Positions 1 through 4,072 of a DNA stretch of 7,588 bases are shown here, piece after piece. Within the stretch, counting starts at the first letter, position 1. Every line of letters begins with the position of its first letter. The DNA is from Thermoplasmata archaeon (lineage in GTDB: Archaea > Thermoplasmatota > Thermoplasmata > Lutacidiplasmatales > UBA184): contig JASHYY010000021.1 in assembly GCA_030042815.1 (NCBI GenBank), forward strand, positions 1 through 7,588, given 5' to 3'. The notes under the pieces were generated by a model. The model saw only the letters and a list, made by a program, of their open reading frames with translations. It did no database searches and had not been told where the DNA came from. A program made the position numbers and the translations under genes.

Positions 1-352
1 GGTCCCCTACCGGGTGGTGAACGTCTGTACCGGGGACGTCGGCACGATCGCCGCGAAGAAGTACGACGTCGAAGCGTGGTTCCCGCGCCAGCAGGCGTAC
101 CGGGAGGTCGTCAGCTGTTCGAACTGCACCGACTACCAGGCGCGGCGGCTCGGGATCCGGATGGGAAAGGCCGGCCGTCCCGGTAAGGTCGTGCCGCACA
201 CTCTCAACTCGACCGCCGTCGCCACGTCCCGGGCGATCGCGGTGATCCTCGAGCAGTACCAAGAACCGGACGGGACGCTGGCCGTGCCCCGGGTCCTGCG
301 ACCGTACCTCGGGGGACGGGCGTCGATCGGACCGACCGGGCGGGCGGCCTGA
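1..352 (+). CDS. serS: Seryl-tRNA synthetase, C-terminal part (5' end outside window)
   Basis: SerRS charges tRNA-Ser (and tRNA-Sec where present) with serine in the cytoplasm. Only the last 116 residues are here, and the first whole codon starts at base 2. The fragment opens with YRVVNVCTGDVGTIAAKKYD, which is typical of the SerRS catalytic core. The serine-site segment SCSNCTDYQARR follows at fragment residues 38-49. Class II motif 3 lies at about residues 66-87 (HTLNSTAVATSR, with the invariant Arg at 77). The usual ending VLRPYLGG is at 98-105, followed by an 11-residue tail. The CSNCTDYQ and NSTAVATSR variants are the archaeal/eukaryal flavour of the standard enzyme, not the rare methanogen-type SerRS. 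The stop is TGA at 350-352. The GTG at 14 is an internal Val codon, because homology runs through it to the window edge. Identification is secure. Confidence 0.96.
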   Translation, partial: VPYRVVNVCTGDVGTIAAKKYDVEAWFPRQQAYREVVSCSNCTDYQARRLGIRMGKAGRPGKVVPHTLNSTAVATSRAIAVILEQYQEPDGTLAVPRVLRPYLGGRASIGPTGRAA

Positions 353-362
353 GGGCGTTCCG

Positions 363-376
363 GCCCCCGAAGGGGC
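363..376 (+). terminator. Small GC hairpin just after serS
   Basis: GCCCC (363-367) and GGGGC (372-376) form a perfect 5-bp stem closing a CGAA tetraloop, 11 nt past the serS stop codon. The position suits a 3'-end hairpin. However, no T-tract follows, and archaeal termination relies mainly on U-rich stretches, so terminator function is only a possibility. In DNA this G+C-rich, short stems also arise by chance. Confidence 0.25.
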
Positions 377-386
377 AAGCACCTAA

Positions 387-430
387 GCGCTCCGGCTCGC
401 TCGCCCGTGCGGGGCGAGCCCGTGGAGCGT
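387..430 (+). repeat. Two-part inverted repeat enclosing the hef start codons
   Basis: An inner perfect 8-bp stem pairs GCTCGCCC (399-406) with GGGCGAGC (412-419) around a 5-nt loop, GTGCG. An outer 6-bp stem pairs CGCTCC (388-393) with GGAGCG (424-429) and can gain G-U pairs at both ends. The inner loop begins with the upstream GTG start candidate (407) of the helicase gene. The second GTG candidate (422) lies in the internal loop between the stems. As RNA this could be a 3'-end structure for serS or a translation-limiting hairpin for hef. The function is inferred; only the pairing is seen. Confidence 0.4.
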
Positions 431-2149
431 CAGCGACGCCTCGAGGAGTTCGGGGCCGGTGAAGGGGCGGCTCCCGTCCGGTCGGCCTCCGGGCGGCCGC
501 ACCCGGAGGGGCTCCCGGAAGTTTGGAGGGTCGCGGCGGGCCTCGTCGAGCACCCGTACCTCACGCCCGGCCAGATCCGGGCCCTTCCGTTCCAGATCGA
601 CCTCGCCCGGATCGCCCTCTCGGAGGACCTCCTGGTCGTCCTCCCCACGGGGCTCGGGAAGACGGTCATCGCGGCCCTCGTGGCCGCGGAGCTCCTGCGC
701 GCCGGCGACGGCAAGGTCCTTTTCCTCGCGCCGACCCGGCCGCTCGTGCACCAGCACGCCGACTCGTTCTCGCGTTGGCTCCGACCGCTCCGCTTCGCCC
801 GGTTCACCGGCACGGTGCGCCGCCCGGTGCGGGTCGGCGCGTGGGAGACGGCCGACGTCGTCTTCGCCACGCCCGAGATCGTCCAGAACGACCTCTCGGC
901 CGGACGGTACCGGCTCGACGACGTCGCGCTCGTGATCTTCGACGAGGCGCACCACGCGGTCGGCAAGTACGTCTACGTCCCGATCGCCGCGCGCTACGCG
1001 ACCGAGCGGCCGGTCGGTGGCCGGGTCGTCGCCCTGACGGCGTCGCCCGGGGGCAAGGACGAACGGATCGAGGAGGTCGTCGGCGCTCTCGGGGTCCGGC
1101 GGATCGAGGCCCGGTCGCGGGAGGACGATGGCGTCCGCGAATACGTGCAGCCGGTCGAGGTCGACTACCGATGGGTCGACCTTCCGCCCGCCTCGGAGCG
1201 GGTCCGGGACCTCCTCGCGGAGGCGTCCCGCACGACCGCGCGCAAGCTCCAGAAGATGGGCTACCTCCGCAAGAAGCCGATCGCCTCGCTCTCGGTCAAG
1301 GACCTGATCGCGCTCCGGGCGGAGATCTTCGCCCGGCCGGGCCCGATGGTGCGGCGCTTCGGGCCGCTGTTCCACCAGCTCGTGCTCCTCCACCTGCACC
1401 ACGCCCAGGAGCGGCTCGAGACCCAGGGGGTCGCGCCGTTCCTGCAGTACCTCGACCGGCTGGCCGCGAAGGAGAAGCCCAGCCGAGGCGACGTGGCGGT
1501 CCTGAAGCTCCCCGAGGTCGTCCAGGCCCGCCGGGAGGCGGAAGAGTTCCTTCGGTCGACGAAGGAACCGTCCCATCCGAAGCTCGACGCGCTCGTCTCG
1601 CTGGTCGCCGAGACCCTCGCCGAACCCCGGAACCACCCGCCGCGGGTGCTGGTGTTCGCCCAGTACCGCGACACCATCCAGTCGATCCAGGAGGCGCTCG
1701 AGCGCCAGGGCCACGTCGTCGGCCGGTTCGTCGGTCAGGCGACCCGGGACCCGGAGGACAAGGGGATGAACCAGAAGGAGCAGGCCCGGGTCCTCGGGGC
1801 GTTCCGAGACGGACGCTTCCCGGTGATGGTCGCGAGCAGCGTGGCGGAGGAGGGGCTCGACGTGCCCGACGTCGACCTGGTCGTGTTCTTCGAGTCGGTC
1901 CCGAGCGAGATCCGGGCGATCCAGCGCCGCGGACGGACGGGTCGCAGCTCGCTCGGACGCGTCGTCGTCCTCCTGACCCGCGGGACGCGGGACGTGCGGT
2001 ACCAGGCCGCGGAGGTGCGCCGCGAGAAGGCGATGAAACGGATCGTCCGGCGGCTGTCGTCCGAAGCGCGCCGCCGCCGGACGCCTGCGTCCGGGGAGGG
2101 GACGACCGTCCCCGCCGAAGGTCGCCGCTCGGCTCCGGACGGGGTATAA
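407..2149 (+). CDS. hef: Hef/FANCM-family superfamily 2 DNA helicase without nuclease domain
   Basis: Predicted ATP-dependent helicase acting on stalled replication forks and other branched DNA. Helicase motifs are in order: Walker A LPTGLGKT (79-86), ATPEIVQND (154-162), Walker B FDEAH (178-182), TAS (211-213), RVLVFAQYRDT (413-423), VASSVAEEGLDVPDVD (475-490) and IRAIQRRGRTGRS (502-514). A helical, charged insert of about 150 residues (roughly 240-400) sits between the RecA-like halves, as in archaeal Hef, where it contacts branched DNA. The segments RFVGQATRD and GMNQKEQ are Hef/FANCM/MDA5-type signatures. The protein ends in a basic, low-complexity tail (550-580) with no XPF nuclease (ERKxxxD) or HhH region, unlike roughly 750-residue full-length Hef. 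Start codons are GTG 407 or GTG 422, both without a clear Shine-Dalgarno site; no other start lies before Walker A. The stop TAA (2147-2149) lies inside a TATAAA. The family call is firm; the start is uncertain. Confidence 0.92.
   Translation: MRGEPVERQRRLEEFGAGEGAAPVRSASGRPHPEGLPEVWRVAAGLVEHPYLTPGQIRALPFQIDLARIALSEDLLVVLPTGLGKTVIAALVAAELLRAGDGKVLFLAPTRPLVHQHADSFSRWLRPLRFARFTGTVRRPVRVGAWETADVVFATPEIVQNDLSAGRYRLDDVALVIFDEAHHAVGKYVYVPIAARYATERPVGGRVVALTASPGGKDERIEEVVGALGVRRIEARSREDDGVREYVQPVEVDYRWVDLPPASERVRDLLAEASRTTARKLQKMGYLRKKPIASLSVKDLIALRAEIFARPGPMVRRFGPLFHQLVLLHLHHAQERLETQGVAPFLQYLDRLAAKEKPSRGDVAVLKLPEVVQARREAEEFLRSTKEPSHPKLDALVSLVAETLAEPRNHPPRVLVFAQYRDTIQSIQEALERQGHVVGRFVGQATRDPEDKGMNQKEQARVLGAFRDGRFPVMVASSVAEEGLDVPDVDLVVFFESVPSEIRAIQRRGRTGRSSLGRVVVLLTRGTRDVRYQAAEVRREKAMKRIVRRLSSEARRRRTPASGEGTTVPAEGRRSAPDGV
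2077..2113 (+). repeat. Two adjacent GC-rich hairpins in the hef 3' coding tail
   Basis: CCGGACGC (2077-2084) and GCGTCCGG (2087-2094) form perfect 8-bp arms separated by 2 nt. Three bases later, GGGGAC (2098-2103) and GTCCCC (2108-2113) form a 6-bp stem with a 4-nt loop. A weaker GCCGA/TCGGC pair follows (2114-2118 and 2129-2133). The cluster lies in the codons for the basic, apparently disordered end of the helicase, about 35-70 nt before its stop and just ahead of the kdp promoter region. It may slow or end hef transcription, or merely reflect base composition. Confidence 0.35.
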
Positions 2150-2150
2150 A
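2145..2150 (+). promoter_or_regulatory. TATA-box-like element overlapping the hef stop codon
   Basis: TATAAA is a close match to the archaeal TATA box and stands out in G+C-rich surroundings. The hef stop codon TAA is part of it. An archaeal start site would be expected about 25 nt downstream, near 2170-2175, giving a roughly 60-nt leader before kdpF. No convincing BRE is seen directly upstream (G-run at 2141-2144). It could be a distal kdp promoter or an incidental product of the stop codon context. Confidence 0.4.
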
Positions 2151-2192
2151 CGTTCCGAGACGACGTGCGATGGTGCGACTCGGTCGTCCAAG

Positions 2193-2200
2193 CTAAATAA
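2193..2200 (+). promoter_or_regulatory. Probable TATA box of the kdp operon
   Basis: CTAAATAA is the most A+T-rich stretch of the hef-kdpF spacer. Its centre is about 36 nt before the kdpF ATG (2233) and 30 nt before the alternative GTG (2227). With the usual archaeal TATA-to-start distance of about 25-27 nt, transcription would begin near 2222-2224, giving a nearly leaderless kdpF message. This fits the absence of a Shine-Dalgarno site before kdpF. A 13-nt palindrome abuts its downstream edge. Confidence 0.55.
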
Positions 2201-2212
2201 CCCGGTCCGGGT
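2200..2212 (+). promoter_or_regulatory. Candidate kdp operator: perfect 13-nt palindrome downstream of TATA
   Basis: ACCCGG-T-CCGGGT has perfect 6-bp arms around one central base. It begins at the last A of the TATA-like element and ends about 10 nt before the predicted transcription start. A dimeric repressor bound here would block transcription factor B or RNA polymerase loading. Such placement is usual for archaeal operators, but the binding protein is unknown. Short G+C palindromes also occur by chance in this genome, so this is a candidate only. Confidence 0.4.
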
Positions 2213-2226
2213 CAAACGCGCTACCG

Positions 2227-2346
2227 GTGGCCATGGGGCTTGTCCAGGCGCTGGCCGACCATCTCGGACTCCTGACTTTGACCGCAATCGCGGTCGTGCT
2301 GACGCTCTACCTCGTCTACTCGATGGTCCATCCCGAGAGGTTCTGA
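2227..2346 (+). CDS. kdpF: KdpF, small membrane subunit of the K+-transporting KdpFABC ATPase
   Basis: A 39-residue (GTG 2227) or 37-residue (ATG 2233) peptide forms one hydrophobic helix, LLTLTAIAVVLTLYLVYSM, and ends in VHPERF before TGA at 2344-2346. KdpF proteins are about 30 residues long with a single transmembrane helix and a terminal (R/H)PE(R/K)F-like motif, so this matches in size, topology, ending and position directly before kdpA. In the bacterial complex KdpF packs against KdpA and stabilises the assembly much as a lipid would. The GTG would leave almost no leader from the predicted start site and the ATG about 10 nt; neither has a Shine-Dalgarno site, so the start is undecided. 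A 15-nt gap separates it from kdpA. The gene is short enough to be missed by automatic callers. Confidence 0.85.
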   Translation: MAMGLVQALADHLGLLTLTAIAVVLTLYLVYSMVHPERF

Positions 2347-2361
2347 CGTAGACCGAGGTCT

Positions 2362-4071
2362 GTGTTCGAGCTGCAGTCGCTCTGGGACGTCATCGTTCTC
2401 ATCGCGCTCGTCATCGCGGTCGCGCCGTTCTTCGGCGCCTACCTCGGCCGCGTCTACATGGACCGTCCGGCCTTCGGGGACGTGATCCTCCTGCGGATCG
2501 AGACGGTGATCTACCGGCTCCTCGGGACCTCTCCGCGGCGCTCGATGCGGGCCAAGGAGTACCTGTTCGCCCTCCTGATCGTGAACCTCGGGGTCTTCGC
2601 GTTCCTCTACGTGTTCTTCGTCTTCCAGAGCGTCCTCCCGCTCGACGCGACCGGCGCCCCCAACATGAGCTGGACGCTCGCGTTCCACTCGGCGGCCAGC
2701 TTCACGACGAACACCGACTTCACGCACTTCACCAACGAGAGCCAGATGAGCCTCGGCTCGCTGATGATCGCCTGGCCGCTCGCGCTGTTCTGCTCGGCCG
2801 CGACCGGCCTCAGCGTCGCCGCGGCGATGTTCCGCGGGTTCACCCGGAAGGACGGGACGCTCGGGAACTTCTACGTCGACATGGTCCGGACGACCACCCG
2901 CATCCTCCTGCCGCTCTCCGTGCTCTTCGCGGTCGTCCTCGTGCTGATGGGCGTTCCCGAGACGCTCACGAACGTAGTGGTCGCCCATCCGCTCACCGGC
3001 GGCACCCAGGAGCTCATCTTCGGCCCCGTCGCGTCGTACACGTCGATGTCCCTGCTCGGGACCAACGGCGGAGGGTTCTACTCGGCGAACGCCGCGTCGC
3101 CGCTCGCCAACCCGAGCGCGGTCTCGAACCTGTTCGAGGTCTTCGTGATGATGCTCATCCCGTTCTCGACTCCGTTCGCGTTCGCGGCGGTCGTCCGCAA
3201 GCGCAACGAAGCGTGGCCCTACATGGGCACGATCCTCATCGTCTTCGCCGTCGCCCTCGGCCTGTTCATCGCCTACCAGGCCGCCACGAACCCCTCCTTG
3301 ATCGACGTGAGCAGCCTCGGGGCCCAGACGAACGGCTACCCGGTCGGCCAGGAGACCCGCTTCAGCCTGCCCGAGGCGTCGCTCTTCCAGGTCGTCAGCG
3401 TCTACTCGAACGTCGGCGCGAACAACATGATGATCGGCGCGCTCTCGCCGGTCGCACAGCTCGTGCTCCTCTTCGGGATGTTCACCCAGAGCACGCCCGG
3501 CGGGGAGGGGACGGGGTTCGCGACGCTCCTGCTCTTCGCGGTGCTCGGGATCTTCGTCGGGGGGCTGATGGTCGGGCGCACCCCCGAGTATCTCGGGAAG
3601 AAGATCAGCACCGGCCAGGTGCGCTGGTCCGCGCTCGCCCTCCTCATCCATCCGGCCTCGATCCTGATCCCGTTCGTCATCGCGGTCACGGGCGGGTTCG
3701 TCACCGTGGACTCCGGCGGGATCGCGTCGTCCGCGCACACGTTCACCGCCGTGCTCTACGAGTTCACCTCCGAGTCGGCGAACAACGGGAGCGCCCTCTC
3801 CTCGAACTACATCAACGACGCGACGCCGTTCTTCAACCTCGCCGGCGCCGCCGTGATGCTCGTCGGCCGGTTCGTGCCGATCGCCGCGATGCTGATGGTC
3901 GGCGGCAAGTTCGCCGAACAGGACGTCCTCCCGCCGGGGCCGGGAACGCTGCGGACCGCGAGCGCGACGTTCACGATCTACATCACGCTCTTCCTGGTGA
4001 TCGTCTCGGTCCTGCTCTTCCTGCCCGTCATCGCGCTCGGCCCGCTCGCGCAGATCGTCGGAGGGGGATAG
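2362..4071 (+). CDS. kdpA: KdpA, K+-selective channel-like subunit of KdpFABC
   Basis: This is the K+-binding and -conducting subunit of the high-affinity K+ uptake ATPase, related to the SKT channel superfamily. It has 569 residues against 557 in E. coli, with about ten hydrophobic membrane spans. The four pore/filter segments are recognisable: SFTTNTDF (113-120), GTNGGGF (233-239), SNVGANN (349-355) and SANNGSA (472-478). The conserved loop GRTPEYLGKK is at 405-414 and VGRFVPI at 501-507. The third pore segment departs from the E. coli form (SCGAV followed by MHDSF) and reads NVGAN-NMMIGALSP. The start is GTG 2362; a GAGGT (2355-2359) lies only 2 nt upstream, too close for an ideal Shine-Dalgarno site, but no better start precedes the first helix. 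Stop TAG 4069-4071 is one base before kdpB. Confidence 0.97.
   Translation: MFELQSLWDVIVLIALVIAVAPFFGAYLGRVYMDRPAFGDVILLRIETVIYRLLGTSPRRSMRAKEYLFALLIVNLGVFAFLYVFFVFQSVLPLDATGAPNMSWTLAFHSAASFTTNTDFTHFTNESQMSLGSLMIAWPLALFCSAATGLSVAAAMFRGFTRKDGTLGNFYVDMVRTTTRILLPLSVLFAVVLVLMGVPETLTNVVVAHPLTGGTQELIFGPVASYTSMSLLGTNGGGFYSANAASPLANPSAVSNLFEVFVMMLIPFSTPFAFAAVVRKRNEAWPYMGTILIVFAVALGLFIAYQAATNPSLIDVSSLGAQTNGYPVGQETRFSLPEASLFQVVSVYSNVGANNMMIGALSPVAQLVLLFGMFTQSTPGGEGTGFATLLLFAVLGIFVGGLMVGRTPEYLGKKISTGQVRWSALALLIHPASILIPFVIAVTGGFVTVDSGGIASSAHTFTAVLYEFTSESANNGSALSSNYINDATPFFNLAGAAVMLVGRFVPIAAMLMVGGKFAEQDVLPPGPGTLRTASATFTIYITLFLVIVSVLLFLPVIALGPLAQIVGGG
4060..4067 (+). promoter_or_regulatory. Shine-Dalgarno site of kdpB
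   Basis: GGAGGGGG ends 5 nt before the kdpB ATG (4073), with its GGAGG core 8 nt upstream. It lies within the last codons of kdpA and fixes the kdpB start. It contrasts with kdpF, which has no such site and fits a leaderless message. Confidence 0.75.
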
Positions 4072-4072
4072 G

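Noticed and set aside
377..387. Weak A/T-richer patch (AAGCACCTAAG) as a TATA box for hef
   Set aside because: Poor match to the archaeal TATA consensus, and it lies only about 25 nt before GTG 407 within the hairpin region. Not supported enough to list as a promoter.
350..407. Possible SerRS-helicase fusion, since serS and hef share a reading frame with only one stop between them
   Set aside because: The TGA at 350-352 directly follows a complete SerRS ending, and the spacer translation has no domain-like character. The shared frame is a one-in-three coincidence.
2155..2188. Competing short stems (CCGAG/CTCGG and GACGAC/GTCGTC) in the kdp spacer as an attenuator or riboswitch
   Set aside because: Stems are 5-6 bp with 18-19-nt loops and share bases, no known riboswitch pattern is recognisable, and they vanish if transcription starts near 2222.
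523..2196. Plus-strand frame overlapping hef in another phase
   Set aside because: The translation is Arg/Pro/Gly-rich with no motifs and shares the region with the true helicase frame. Only its last 8 codons are mentioned, as a possible leader mini-ORF.
2223..2236. Overlapping 6-bp palindromes ACCGGT, TGGCCA and CCATGG at the kdpF start
   Set aside because: Six-base palindromes are common in G+C-rich DNA; no arms extend beyond 3 bp each, so they were not called as operators.
383..2287. Long minus-strand open frame opposite the helicase gene
   Set aside because: Its translation is Arg/Asp/Glu/Pro/His-rich with no recognisable domain, while the plus strand carries every helicase motif. G+C-rich third codon positions suppress antisense stops and create such shadows.
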